Positions 20,683-29,733 of a stretch of 64,000 nt of DNA are shown piece by piece. Source of the stretch: Maribacter huludaoensis (GTDB taxonomy: Bacteria; Bacteroidota; Bacteroidia; Flavobacteriales; Flavobacteriaceae); assembly GCF_029350945.1 (NCBI RefSeq), contig NZ_JARKMS010000004.1, positions 62,001 through 126,000 of the forward strand, written 5' to 3'. The position numbers and the translations under genes were made by a program. Positions within the stretch are counted from its first letter, which is position 1. Every line of letters begins with the position of its first letter. A model generated the notes under the pieces. It ran no database searches. It was not told the DNA's origin and saw nothing but the letters and a program-made list of their open reading frames with translations.

Positions 20683-22017
20683 TTATAGAAGTCCTTTCGC
20701 TTTGATCTCCAGGTATTTGTTAATGGTATTAATGGTCAAATTTTCAGGTTTGGTCAAAATAGTCTGTATACCATACTTTCTTAGTTCATTGACTACTAAT
20801 TGTTTTTCATAGATAAATTTTTCTGCAATAGCCTGTTCATAGACTTCCAAGGTATTTTTTGGGCTCTCTTGTGCGTAAGAGAAGAGCTCCGTATTTTCAA
20901 AGAAAATAACGACCAATAAATGTTGTTTTGCTATAGCCTGCAAATAAGGTAGTTGGCGGTGCAACGCATCTAAGGTTTCAAAATTGGTATATAATAGTAA
21001 AAGACTGCGTTGAGGTAAATGTCTTTTTACATCAATATATAATCTACTAAAATCACTTTCTACAAAATTGGTCTTTAGGTTATAAAGCGTTTCAAGAATA
21101 AGGTTCATTTGAGAACTTCTACGTTCTGCAACCACCCTGTTCTCTATTTTATTGCTAAAAGAAAACATACCTGCCTTATCGTTTTTTTTCAAGGCAATAT
21201 TACTGATGACCAATGTTGCATTTATGGCGTAATCTAATAAGCTAAGAGATTTAAAGGGCATTTTCATCACCCTTCCTTTATCTATAATTGAATATATGGG
21301 CTGTGATTTCTCATCTTGAAATTGGTTGACCATCAATTGACCTCTTTTGGCGGTCGCCTTCCAATTTATATTTCTAATATCATCACCCTGTATATAATCT
21401 TTGATCTGTTCAAACTCCATCGTATGCCCAATACGTCTTATTTTTTTAATTCCAAACTCCATTAAGCGATTGCTAAAAGCTAAAAGGTCATATTTGCGAA
21501 GTTGCAAAAACGATGGGTATACAGGTACTTCTTTACCTTGATCAAACGCATATCTTTTAGCTAAAAAACCAATAGGTGAAGTAGCAAATACGTTTAAGTT
21601 GCCAAAGCTATACACACCTCGTTCAACGGGTCTAACAGTATAGGAATAGAACTTTTGTTCTCCGGATTTTAATAAGCTATGGAAATTAAAATCTCGCTTT
21701 TGAAATTGAAACGGAAGCTCATCTATTATATTGACGCTACTAGAGAAAAGATACTGATTGGTAACCTTTATTTCTATTTTGTTTTCATCTCCGTTAGAGA
21801 GTTTATCAGGTACTATTCTGTCGGCAATGACACTTCCTTTTGATAAAAATAAAAGTATGATATCTACAATTGTAAGCGCCAAGAACAAGTAAAAAAGTAA
21901 TTTGGCGATAAATAGGATATTCTCAAAAATATAGGATAGCAAAAAGCAAAGGATAATCCCTGTTAATACCAGAAAAAACCTTTTTTTAAGAAATATATTT
22001 TTGAATATGTTTTTCAC
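20683..22017 (-). CDS. DUF58 domain protein
   Basis: The 444-residue protein has two N-terminal membrane helices (about 12-60), a beta-rich domain, then the DUF58 signature around GDDIRNINWKATAKRGQLMVNQF (in two parts, near 210-235) and a vWA-like fold with YSIIDKGRVM. DUF58 proteins are partners of MoxR AAA+ ATPases and are thought to help assemble or activate envelope complexes. It is the last gene of the six-gene minus-strand operon. It starts with GTG, seven bases after the MoxR gene. Confidence 0.93.
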   Translation of the reverse strand: MKNIFKNIFLKKRFFLVLTGIILCFLLSYIFENILFIAKLLFYLFLALTIVDIILLFLSKGSVIADRIVPDKLSNGDENKIEIKVTNQYLFSSSVNIIDELPFQFQKRDFNFHSLLKSGEQKFYSYTVRPVERGVYSFGNLNVFATSPIGFLAKRYAFDQGKEVPVYPSFLQLRKYDLLAFSNRLMEFGIKKIRRIGHTMEFEQIKDYIQGDDIRNINWKATAKRGQLMVNQFQDEKSQPIYSIIDKGRVMKMPFKSLSLLDYAINATLVISNIALKKNDKAGMFSFSNKIENRVVAERRSSQMNLILETLYNLKTNFVESDFSRLYIDVKRHLPQRSLLLLYTNFETLDALHRQLPYLQAIAKQHLLVVIFFENTELFSYAQESPKNTLEVYEQAIAEKFIYEKQLVVNELRKYGIQTILTKPENLTINTINKYLEIKAKGLL

Positions 22018-22023
22018 AATTGT

Positions 22024-23022
22024 TTATCTAGGAATTTCTATGGTCTGTATAAGGTCATTGATCATTTTTTCGGCCGTATAGCCTTCCATTTCCCTTTCCG
22101 GCGTCAAAATAATTCTATGTCCTAGTATTGGACCCACTACTTTCTTGATATCATCTGGTGTAATAAAGTCCCTTCCATTAATGGCGGCAACCGCTTTGGA
22201 AGCGTCTAAAATGGCAATAGAGGCTCTTGGAGAAGCACCTAGGTATAAATTGGCATTAGTTCTGGTATTGTCAACTATGGCGGCAATATACCGTAGTAGA
22301 TTATCTTCAACAATGATATCCTTTATCACCAGTTGGTATGCGGCAATTTGTTCTGCAGAAAGAACGGAATTGATCATTGCTTCAACATTGGTATTTTTCT
22401 GTTGATGCTTGTTCTCCAGTATTTGAATTTCTTCTTCTAATGTAGGGTAGTGCACGTTAATTTTAAATAAGAACCGGTCTAATTGCGCTTCCGGTAGTCT
22501 GTATGTTCCTTCTTGTTCTACGGGGTTTTGAGTTGCAAAGACCAGAAAGGGCGGTTGCATGTCAAATTCATTTCCATCAATGGTAATCTGTCTTTCGGCC
22601 ATGGCCTCAAAAAGGGCGGCCTGGGTTTTTGCGGGTGCACGGTTTATTTCATCAATTAGAATAATATTAGAGAAAATAGGTCCTTTTTTAAACTCAAATT
22701 CAGATGTTTTTACATTGAAGATAGAAGTACCTAAGATATCACTTGGCATTAAATCTGGCGTAAATTGTATTCTACTAAAATCTACATTCATTGTTTTTGC
22801 CAAAAGTTTTGCCGTTACCGTTTTAGCTACGCCAGGTACACCTTCAATAAGCGAGTGCCCGTTCGCCAAAATGGAAACGATCAATAACTCGATCATTTCT
22901 TGTTGACCTATAATAACCTTGCCCAATTCTGATTTTACCTTGGCAACGGATTCTTGAAGTTTGGTGAGATCTATACGCGAATTAAATTCTACGTTGTTGT
23001 CATCTTGCGTGTTATCTTCCAT
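22024..23022 (-). CDS. MoxR family AAA+ ATPase
   Basis: The 332-residue ATPase has Walker A in EGVPGVAKTVTAK (near 60-72), Walker B in IILIDEINRAPAK (near 120) and arginine-finger/sensor sequences in LPEAQLDRFLFK. MoxR ATPases act as chaperones for maturation of protein complexes, usually beside DUF58 or vWA proteins. Here it overlaps the upstream DUF4350 gene by 11 bases and precedes DUF58, so the three are tightly coupled. The target complex is not known. Confidence 0.96.
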   Translation of the reverse strand: MEDNTQDDNNVEFNSRIDLTKLQESVAKVKSELGKVIIGQQEMIELLIVSILANGHSLIEGVPGVAKTVTAKLLAKTMNVDFSRIQFTPDLMPSDILGTSIFNVKTSEFEFKKGPIFSNIILIDEINRAPAKTQAALFEAMAERQITIDGNEFDMQPPFLVFATQNPVEQEGTYRLPEAQLDRFLFKINVHYPTLEEEIQILENKHQQKNTNVEAMINSVLSAEQIAAYQLVIKDIIVEDNLLRYIAAIVDNTRTNANLYLGASPRASIAILDASKAVAAINGRDFITPDDIKKVVGPILGHRIILTPEREMEGYTAEKMINDLIQTIEIPR

Positions 23023-24232
23023 AAGATTGTTTAAATGTATTTATTTTTTGTACCAGTACTAAAGAGTCTTTTTCTGTATGTACAGGTTTATTTTTTAGAC
23101 TTTCTATAAGTTCTATCAATGCTTTTGTCTCATCTTTGGATTTTGAAGCCTTGGCACTTAATTGTGTAATTAAATTTTCATCTAAAATTGTAGTGTTGAC
23201 GTAATACCTATTTCTAATGTAGGTTAAAAAATAGGTGATCTTTTTGTTGTTTAAATTGGTATAATCCCTGTTCTGGTAATAGAGAGATCCAACAGTTTTT
23301 GCAAATGCTACAGATGAATTCTCTAATGGTTTTATTACCGGAATAATTCGTTGCTCTCGTTTTGCTTTGAACACTACAAATAATAACAAACCGATTACCA
23401 ATAGATAATAACCCCATTTTAATGCGGGCTGATTTAATACAAATCGCATAGGCGAAGTAATCACTTTTCTTCCAGATTTTTTATAATCGTCCCAATATAA
23501 AAAGTGATTATTTAGATAAGAAAGACTCTGGGTAGTATAGTTTTTGTTATTGCCTAAAATGTAAAAATTGGTGTAAGCGACCGGTAAGGTGTTAATGATG
23601 AAATTACCTTTTCCAAAAGATGTTTTTATAAAATTTGGGCGCACATTGGTTTCTTCTTCGTTGGTCTCTAACAATGAGGAAGATTTGAATTCCAAGTGTC
23701 CTAATATTTCTGTATTTAAGGTATCCAAACTTACAAAATAGCTGGGGTTGACCCCTCTGGTAAAAAAGAAATCTTTCTGCTGGAAACTTTTGTTCGTAAA
23801 AGAAGCTTTGACCGAATCTTCTTGAATACCATACTGTTGTGTAACTTCAATGTTTAAAGTATCGGCTAATTTTCCTGTAAGATTATTGGTAGCTATAAAA
23901 ACGTGATTACCGTTGGCAACATATTTTAAAACCTGATTTGTTTCCTGTTCGTCTAAGTAGATATAATCGTTTATGATAAGATAATTAGAAAGTATTGTGC
24001 TATCTCTTTGTAATAAGGCATCGTACATGCTACTTTCAACAGATTTTACTTCGCTATTGGAAAAAATATTAGGTAGTTCGTTAAACAGCACAAAGCAGCC
24101 AAAGGGTATTTTAGAAACAGACGTGTATGAAGGTCTCCAATTAATGGGTCTAGGACGCACAATTTCTATAACGATGATACCAATTAGCACCGCAATCAAA
24201 AGCCCGAGTATTATTTTAGAACGCTTACCCAA
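23012..24232 (-). CDS. DUF4350 membrane protein
   Basis: This 406-residue protein has one helix near the N-terminus (8-25), a large extracytoplasmic domain with a GATase-like DUF4350 fold (about 35-250, including YVANGNHVFIATN), a second helix (about 275-292) and a cytoplasmic tail. That layout and its place between DUF4129 and MoxR are standard for the cluster. It starts with TTG at 24232, two bases before the end of the upstream gene. The molecular role is unproven; it may bind a ligand outside and signal to the MoxR/DUF58 pair. Confidence 0.82.
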   Translation of the reverse strand: MGKRSKIILGLLIAVLIGIIVIEIVRPRPINWRPSYTSVSKIPFGCFVLFNELPNIFSNSEVKSVESSMYDALLQRDSTILSNYLIINDYIYLDEQETNQVLKYVANGNHVFIATNNLTGKLADTLNIEVTQQYGIQEDSVKASFTNKSFQQKDFFFTRGVNPSYFVSLDTLNTEILGHLEFKSSSLLETNEEETNVRPNFIKTSFGKGNFIINTLPVAYTNFYILGNNKNYTTQSLSYLNNHFLYWDDYKKSGRKVITSPMRFVLNQPALKWGYYLLVIGLLLFVVFKAKREQRIIPVIKPLENSSVAFAKTVGSLYYQNRDYTNLNNKKITYFLTYIRNRYYVNTTILDENLITQLSAKASKSKDETKALIELIESLKNKPVHTEKDSLVLVQKINTFKQSYGR

Positions 24233-24233
24233 A

Positions 24234-24956
24234 TTATGGTTGAATTTGTTTGTTTATCGATTCAAAATCCAAAACCGATTTCGTGTATTTAACATCATCT
24301 ATAATCTGCTCACCATACCATATATAATCATATAGGTAAGCTATTTTTTTGAATCCTCTTTTAATTTCAGGTTGCTTGATTTCCGTGAAATAATCTGTAT
24401 TTGTCTTATCAAAATGCCACGTTATAATATCATTTTTAGATAATTTTTGAAGCGTAAGCAGAAATTGATAACGTATGGCAAGACGGTAGTCTTTTTGTTC
24501 AACGGCTTCATGCAATAATTTGTTGATATCAATACCTTCAATATGCTCTTCGGTTAAATTGATATCGTTTACCGTTTTTGCTTTTTTCTGAAAAAGGGAA
24601 TTGAAATTTTCGTTGATCAACAACTTTACAACAAGGTATATTACCAAGATTATCAATAAAAAATAGATAAAGTATTCTATAAGTTCCAGTAATTGTGGCG
24701 ATATATTGATACCAAAAATATTACTTAGTCCTTGCCCCACCCAATTAATAAACCGGGCAAGTAGATTTTGGGATTCCCCGGTTTTAAAAGTATAATCAAA
24801 CTCATCTCCCGTATATTTATTAGAGAGATTTTCATTAATAGTACGTACGGTAAGTACAGATGACGAATCTATTTTGACGATGCTGTCATTTGTACCTTGT
24901 GCAACGGACACCAAGGTGATCAATAAAAAGAATATGATAGAAACGGTATACCTCAA
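24234..24956 (-). CDS. DUF4129 membrane protein
   Basis: The 240-residue protein has a signal peptide (1-19), a short extracytoplasmic part, one strong membrane helix (about 93-115) and a cytoplasmic domain with the DUF4129 pattern (AVEQKDYRLAIRYQFLLTLQ, then IWYGEQ near 220). DUF4129 is often found fused to or beside transglutaminase and MoxR genes. It starts with TTG at 24956, one base after the previous stop. The role in the complex is unknown. Confidence 0.82.
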   Translation of the reverse strand: MRYTVSIIFFLLITLVSVAQGTNDSIVKIDSSSVLTVRTINENLSNKYTGDEFDYTFKTGESQNLLARFINWVGQGLSNIFGINISPQLLELIEYFIYFLLIILVIYLVVKLLINENFNSLFQKKAKTVNDINLTEEHIEGIDINKLLHEAVEQKDYRLAIRYQFLLTLQKLSKNDIITWHFDKTNTDYFTEIKQPEIKRGFKKIAYLYDYIWYGEQIIDDVKYTKSVLDFESINKQIQP

Positions 24957-24957
24957 C

Positions 24958-25896
24958 TTAATCGTTTTGACCTATTTGTTCAATTGCTGCCCTAGTATTT
25001 TCGTTGTAAGCTTTTTCATGTAATGCATAATAAAGAATACCGTTTACAAATTGCGATAGGCACTGCCCATAAACTGCAATTATTAAAACCATACAAGTGC
25101 CTAAAGTGTACACTATGGTAGACACAATAGAGTGGGAGTAGTCTACATTGTTTTCTACCACATGAAAGGTGTAGATGCCTATAATAATGCCTGGAACGAT
25201 CAATGCTATCATAAGTAAGATGCCTAGTAAAATTCCCAATATAAAATTGACGCCTACGGATTTCCAAAAGTTAGTGGTCACTAGTTTCCAACCTTCGCCT
25301 AACGCCTCTGTAACTCCTTTTTTCTTTTGAAGCATGTCAAAAAACGATACACCTACCCAAGCGGTCAAAAAGAACTGAACTATATATTGCCCAATAAAAC
25401 CCAAGAGGGGAATAATGGCCAATATTATAGCTACAATAAGAAATACCAGGTAAATGGGTATTAACAATAATACAAATAGAAAGATATTGCCAAATTGACT
25501 TTTAGCTAGGTGCCAAACCTCTTTTTTATCTACATTTTTGTCCTTGGTCTCAATATATTTGATCATGTAGCTGGTAGATAATGAATAGTTCAAGAACGCT
25601 ACACCTAAAAAAATGATGACGAACAAAAAACCACCTATTCCCAGGTACAAATAGTAATCCTGTTCAAATTCATTTCCGGCGGCAAAAGAATTACTGCTAG
25701 ATTCTTGGGCGATCATGCCTAAAAATCCGGATACCAATAAGTAACTGGTAATTAAAAGTCCTATTATGAACACACCGTTATAGCTTATAAAAACATTGGT
25801 GAAGTTTTTAATATTCTGTTTAAAAAAATCGAAATAAACGGTTACTAATCCGCTAAAATCACGGTTTACTTGTAACGGTATGTAATTGTCTTTCAT
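24958..25896 (-). CDS. Multi-helix membrane protein of the MoxR operon
   Basis: The 312-residue protein has about six membrane helices (residues 40-65, 90-115, 140-200, 218-250, 260-285) and a short soluble N-terminus. It resembles the integral-membrane proteins usually found between SpoIIM and DUF4129 in this cluster. I see no catalytic motif. The gene starts 38 bases inside the end of the SpoIIM-like gene, so translation is probably coupled. Function unknown. Confidence 0.78.
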   Translation of the reverse strand: MKDNYIPLQVNRDFSGLVTVYFDFFKQNIKNFTNVFISYNGVFIIGLLITSYLLVSGFLGMIAQESSSNSFAAGNEFEQDYYLYLGIGGFLFVIIFLGVAFLNYSLSTSYMIKYIETKDKNVDKKEVWHLAKSQFGNIFLFVLLLIPIYLVFLIVAIILAIIPLLGFIGQYIVQFFLTAWVGVSFFDMLQKKKGVTEALGEGWKLVTTNFWKSVGVNFILGILLGILLMIALIVPGIIIGIYTFHVVENNVDYSHSIVSTIVYTLGTCMVLIIAVYGQCLSQFVNGILYYALHEKAYNENTRAAIEQIGQND

Positions 25897-26845
25897 GTTG
25901 GTTGTTAAGTATGGTGGGGTATACTATGTAATAGAATATGATCAAGAATAAAGAAGCGCCTATAATTAGAAATGCCAACCAATTTGGCATATCCGTATAT
26001 CTGGTAATGAACCCTTCAATAAAGCCTGCAATGATAAAAAACGGAATAGTGCTAACTACAACTTTGAGGGCGTCTTTAGCACCCTTCATAAAAGAAACGC
26101 GCCTAGAGTACGTTTTTGGAAAAAGAATACTGTTTCCCATAATTATACCGGCGCAACCGGCAATTATAATTACTGAAATTTCAATGGTACCATGCAACCA
26201 AATTTGCTTGTTCGCCTCAAAAAATACACCCTTTGTATAAAAAAAAGTTATAAAGGCACCTAGCATTACCCCGTTACTAAAAAGAATATAACCGGTACCA
26301 ATGCTGGTAATTACCCCAAATGCAAATGCTAAGAATGCAACACGTATATTATTAATGGTAATCCCTAAAAATGTACCAATTTCACTGCCCCCCTTGTAAA
26401 TAGCGGCAGGATCACCGTTAGCAATATTGTTAAGGGTTTCATTTACATAGGCATCACCCAAAATTAAACGAACAAATGTAGCGTCGTTCAAGGCAGATAA
26501 AGAACCAATGGCGGTAGCAATGGCAAAAATTAAAAAAGCGATGCCCAGCGTATTGTGGTATTGTTTAAAAAAAAGAGGAAATTCCGTAACCCAAAAACTT
26601 TTGATACGGTTTTTGCTTTCTTTTTTGTTCTTGTAAATTTTTTGGTGTGCCTGTGAAGCTAATTCATTTAAATACAATAAAGTCTTACTTTCTGCGTAAT
26701 ACGTTTGCGCGTAAGCTAAATCATTGGTCAGTTGAATGTAGCCATTGGCAAGTTCATCTGGGTTTGAAGTAGCACCAAGGTTGACAGCTTTTTCAAATGC
26801 TATCCATTTTTCCTTATTTTGCTTTACAAAAGCGGCTTCGCGCAT
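25859..26845 (-). CDS. Stage II sporulation protein M-like (SpoIIM/DUF95) membrane protein
   Basis: The 328-residue protein has a cytoplasmic N-terminal helical domain (1-100), then five or six membrane helices with the SpoIIM-like LHGTIEISVIIIAGCAGI near 218-235. The family name comes from a Bacillus cell-wall hydrolysis complex, but this organism does not sporulate; in Bacteroidota the protein is a regular partner of MoxR/DUF58 clusters. It is the first gene of the operon, 33 bases from the divergent RDD gene. Confidence 0.9.
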   Translation of the reverse strand: MREAAFVKQNKEKWIAFEKAVNLGATSNPDELANGYIQLTNDLAYAQTYYAESKTLLYLNELASQAHQKIYKNKKESKNRIKSFWVTEFPLFFKQYHNTLGIAFLIFAIATAIGSLSALNDATFVRLILGDAYVNETLNNIANGDPAAIYKGGSEIGTFLGITINNIRVAFLAFAFGVITSIGTGYILFSNGVMLGAFITFFYTKGVFFEANKQIWLHGTIEISVIIIAGCAGIIMGNSILFPKTYSRRVSFMKGAKDALKVVVSTIPFFIIAGFIEGFITRYTDMPNWLAFLIIGASLFLIIFYYIVYPTILNNQHERQLHTVTSKP

Positions 26846-26878
26846 AAACTATATTTACCTTGTTAAATTTAAGACTTA

Positions 26879-27604
26879 ATGAATAACCTTCAAATCAATA
26901 CAACGCAAAATGTGAACCTTAATTATACTATTGTTAGTATTGGTGAGCGAATAGTGGCTTTTTTTATAGATGCATTTATTTTATATCTCTATTATTTTTT
27001 AGTGAATTTAGTAGGCGATGCCATAGGTTACATATATGATGATGGCTGGACACAGAGAGGTGTTATGGGTTTAATTGCGTTACCTGCAATGTTTTACAGT
27101 TTGCTTATGCACATTATTTTCAATGGCAGAACTGTAGGTAAAATGATTATGAAGATGAGGGTCGTATCTGTCGATGGGTCGCCCGTAAATTGGAGTAATT
27201 TTTTAATTCGATGGATGCTTCGTTTGGTAGATATTTGGATTTTTGTGGGTTCTATAGGTATCCTAACCATCTTATTTTCAGAAAAAAGACAAAGATTGGG
27301 CGATGCCGCGGCAGGTACCGTGGTGATCAGTACTAAGAATAAAACTAAAGTTTCACATACCATCTTAGAAGAGGTAGAAGATACATATGTACCTAAATTT
27401 GTAAACGTTACCATGCTGACCGACAAAGATGTAAGACTGATCAAGGAAACCTTTGGTATAGCCCAAAAAAGTAATGATTTTAAAACGATGAAAGCGCTTA
27501 GGGACAAAGTAGATAGTATATTGCAGACCAATTCAGATCTGTATGATAAACAGTATTTAGATACTGTTCTAAAAGATTATAATTACTTTACTCAAAAGCT
27601 ATAA
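26879..27604 (+). CDS. RDD family membrane protein
   Basis: The 241-residue protein has an N-terminal RDD domain: GERIVAFFIDAFILYL with the conserved Arg and Asp pair, three helices, then GRTVGKMIMKMRVV and RQRLGDAAAGTVVI. The C-terminal 80 residues are soluble. RDD proteins are small membrane proteins, some acting as cation exchangers, and are common neighbours of SpoIIM/MoxR clusters. It faces away from that operon across only 33 bases and is followed by the TRIC gene after three bases. Confidence 0.9.
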   Translation: MNNLQINTTQNVNLNYTIVSIGERIVAFFIDAFILYLYYFLVNLVGDAIGYIYDDGWTQRGVMGLIALPAMFYSLLMHIIFNGRTVGKMIMKMRVVSVDGSPVNWSNFLIRWMLRLVDIWIFVGSIGILTILFSEKRQRLGDAAAGTVVISTKNKTKVSHTILEEVEDTYVPKFVNVTMLTDKDVRLIKETFGIAQKSNDFKTMKALRDKVDSILQTNSDLYDKQYLDTVLKDYNYFTQKL

Positions 27605-27607
27605 TGA

Positions 27608-28219
27608 ATGTTCTATTTCATCATTGATATTTTAGGAACCATTGCCTTTGCAATTTCCGGGGTTTTGGTTGCTATGGATAAAAGACTGGATGCTTTTGGT
27701 GTATTTATTATTGCATTTGTAACGGCAGTAGGTGGGGGAACTTTACGGGACCTATTAATAGGTATAAGACCCGTAGGATGGTTAAATGCACCCATGCACT
27801 TAATGATAATTGTAATCACTGTTTTGTTGGCTATCATATTTTTTAAGCAATTGAAATATGTGAGGAAATCACTATTTCTTTTTGATACTATAGGAATTGG
27901 TCTCTATACTATGGTTGGTATTGAAAAAGGTTTGGCAGCAGATCTACCACCGGTTATGTGTATTGCCCTGGGTACTATTACAGCATCTTTTGGTGGTGTG
28001 ATCAGAGATATTTTGTGTAATGAAATACCGGTAATATTTAGAAAAGAGATTTATGCAACCGTTTGTATCTTAGGGGGCTTGGTATATTTTCTTTTAATTC
28101 AATTTCCAATACAAAATACCATAGCTTATAGCATGGCAATTGTAACTATCATTATTATGAGAGTATTGGCAGTGCGATTTAAAATCTCGCTACCAAATAT
28201 CTATCGAGAAGAAGTGTAA
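27608..28219 (+). CDS. Trimeric intracellular cation (TRIC) channel family protein
   Basis: The 203-residue membrane protein has seven helices in two related halves. Each half carries the glycine-rich motif of the family: AVGGGTLRDLLIG (near 38-50) and ASFGGVIRDILC (near 122-133). Prokaryotic TRIC channels (older name UPF0126) conduct monovalent cations. The ATG at 27608 lies three bases after the RDD stop, so the two are probably one transcript. The gene ends before a hairpin and a 7-bp repeat array. Confidence 0.9.
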   Translation: MFYFIIDILGTIAFAISGVLVAMDKRLDAFGVFIIAFVTAVGGGTLRDLLIGIRPVGWLNAPMHLMIIVITVLLAIIFFKQLKYVRKSLFLFDTIGIGLYTMVGIEKGLAADLPPVMCIALGTITASFGGVIRDILCNEIPVIFRKEIYATVCILGGLVYFLLIQFPIQNTIAYSMAIVTIIIMRVLAVRFKISLPNIYREEV

Positions 28220-28233
28220 AATTTTTTTTGATT

Positions 28234-28250
28234 ATTTGGCGAAGCCAAAT
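28234..28250. terminator. Short hairpin next to the 7-bp array
   Basis: ATTTGGC (28234-28240) and GCCAAAT (28244-28250) pair around GAA. It lies between convergent genes. The stem is only 7 bp; a T-run precedes it at 28223-28229, which on the minus strand becomes an A-run, so termination strength is doubtful. Confidence 0.5.
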
Positions 28251-28260
28251 AGCTAAATTT

Positions 28261-28344
28261 CAACCATCAACCATCAACCATCAACCATCAACCATCAACC
28301 ATCAACCATCAACCATCAACCATCAACCCACAACCCACAACCAA
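28261..28344. repeat. 7-bp tandem array, twelve units of CAACCAT and variants
   Basis: Nine perfect CAACCAT copies (28261-28323) are followed by two CAACCCA and one CAACCAA. The array ends three bases before the stop codon (28348-28350) of the minus-strand cyclophilin gene, so it is the first part of that gene's 3' untranslated region. No spacers are present. Confidence 0.95.
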
Positions 28345-28347
28345 CTG

Positions 28348-29067
28348 CTACTCTAAAACTTCGGCTTTTTGAATATAAATGTTCTGTAACGGCCAATCTC
28401 CTTTTTCTACAGGCACATTGTTAATTTTATCTACTATATCCATGCCTTCTATCACTCTTCCAAAAGGTGTGTATTCGTCATCTAAATGATAAGAGCCCGG
28501 ATCGGTTACCACGATAAAAAACTCAAATGGGCTTGCTAACATGTGTGGGTTGTCCATTTCACTACTTGGCATAGAAACCGTACCTCGATGGTGCTTATGG
28601 CCTTTTCGTGTATCTGGCGGTAAAAGATATCTTCCTAGATCATTTCTTTTTTTTCCGGTTCTTTCATCGTCTGAATTTCCGCCTTGAATAATAAAATTTT
28701 TAACTACCCTATGAAATTGAGTGTAATCAAAATATCCGTTTTCGGTAAGGTAAATGAAATTGGCCCTGTGGTAGGGTACGTTCTCATATAATTCTATGGT
28801 AAAGCTACCTAAGCTGGTGGTTATCTTAACTTTGTTTGATTTTAAAGTTTTTTCATAGTTATAAAAGAAGTCTATGGCATTGTCCTCGGTAAGTTCAAAA
28901 GCTTCTTCTTGCGCATCTTTAGTAACCCCTTTTTCCGTAATTTTAGTAGAGTCTATAGTAGGTGTAGCGTTAGAAGTTGTGCTGTCTGCTTTCTTAGGGG
29001 TATCTTTGCAGCTAGCAAAAGTGACTGTAGCCACAAAAAGCGATATATAGAATTTAAGTGAACGCAT
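28348..29067 (-). CDS. Cyclophilin-type peptidyl-prolyl isomerase, lipoprotein
   Basis: I place the start at ATG 29067, giving 239 residues with a lipoprotein signal (MRSLKFYISLFVATVTFASC, Cys20). A longer frame to 29142 has no signal and overlaps the divergent gene. The cyclophilin domain (about 80-239) shows FHRVVKNFIIQGGN and a C-terminal FGRVIEGMDIVDKI. It would help fold proteins in the periplasm. The loop GKKRNDLGRYLLPPDTRKGH replaces the usual GxGG segment, as in other secreted Bacteroidota cyclophilins. Its start codon shares the CATG with the Nudix gene. Confidence 0.93.
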   Translation of the reverse strand: MRSLKFYISLFVATVTFASCKDTPKKADSTTSNATPTIDSTKITEKGVTKDAQEEAFELTEDNAIDFFYNYEKTLKSNKVKITTSLGSFTIELYENVPYHRANFIYLTENGYFDYTQFHRVVKNFIIQGGNSDDERTGKKRNDLGRYLLPPDTRKGHKHHRGTVSMPSSEMDNPHMLASPFEFFIVVTDPGSYHLDDEYTPFGRVIEGMDIVDKINNVPVEKGDWPLQNIYIQKAEVLE

Positions 29068-29707
29068 GGATTTCAATTTTTTTGAACAACGAATATCAAA
29101 AATAAAAGATCTGCCGCTACCGGGAGAAGCTTCGCAGTACAAAATGGCTCCAGAAAGTAGAATTGAAGATTTACAAAGAATAAATCTAAAAAAGAAGAAC
29201 CCAAGGAAGGCGGCAGTTATGGCATTGTTTTATCCAACGGTAAATAAAAACACCAATTTACTGTTGATATTACGAAAAACGTATGAAGGTGTACATTCTA
29301 ACCAAGTAGGTTTTCCGGGTGGTAAAGCAGAGAAGTCAGATGATGGCCTACTGACCACGGCACTTAGGGAAACTTATGAAGAAGTAGGGGTAGCCCCCAA
29401 CGATGTTACCTTGGTAAAGGAAATATCCGAAATATTTATACCGCCAAGCAATTTCATTGTACAGCCCTATATTGGCTTATATAAAGAGCCAAAACCTTTT
29501 GTAAAACAAGAGTCAGAAGTAGAATTGATCTTAGAGGTACCGGTACATGATTTTTTGGACGAAGCAAAAGTAGTTAGTAAAAAAATTACCACCTCTTATG
29601 CCGTAGACATTGAAGTACCTGCCTTTAAATTAAATGGTTATATAGTTTGGGGAGCAACGGCAATGATGCTGAATGAGATTAAAGAGTTATTAAAGCAGGT
29701 GTTGTAA
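29066..29707 (+). CDS. Nudix hydrolase, CoA pyrophosphatase-like
   Basis: The 213-residue protein has the Nudix region GFPGGKAEKSDDG...TALRETYEEVGV (near 90-115), with the FPGGK start typical of the CoA-diphosphatase (NudL/YeaB) branch. Those enzymes split CoA or acyl-CoA into phosphopantetheine and 3',5'-ADP. The family N-terminus (SKIKDLPLPGEASQYKMAP) supports the ATG at 29066, which overlaps the divergent cyclophilin start. The acyltransferase gene follows after 26 bases, and the two are probably co-transcribed. Confidence 0.9.
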   Translation: MDFNFFEQRISKIKDLPLPGEASQYKMAPESRIEDLQRINLKKKNPRKAAVMALFYPTVNKNTNLLLILRKTYEGVHSNQVGFPGGKAEKSDDGLLTTALRETYEEVGVAPNDVTLVKEISEIFIPPSNFIVQPYIGLYKEPKPFVKQESEVELILEVPVHDFLDEAKVVSKKITTSYAVDIEVPAFKLNGYIVWGATAMMLNEIKELLKQVL

Positions 29708-29733
29708 GTCATATTTATTTATTTTAGCATTCT

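Noticed and set aside
25859-26845. SpoIIM-like gene as evidence of sporulation
   Set aside because: No other sporulation genes are present; this family is a common partner of MoxR clusters in non-sporulating Bacteroidota.
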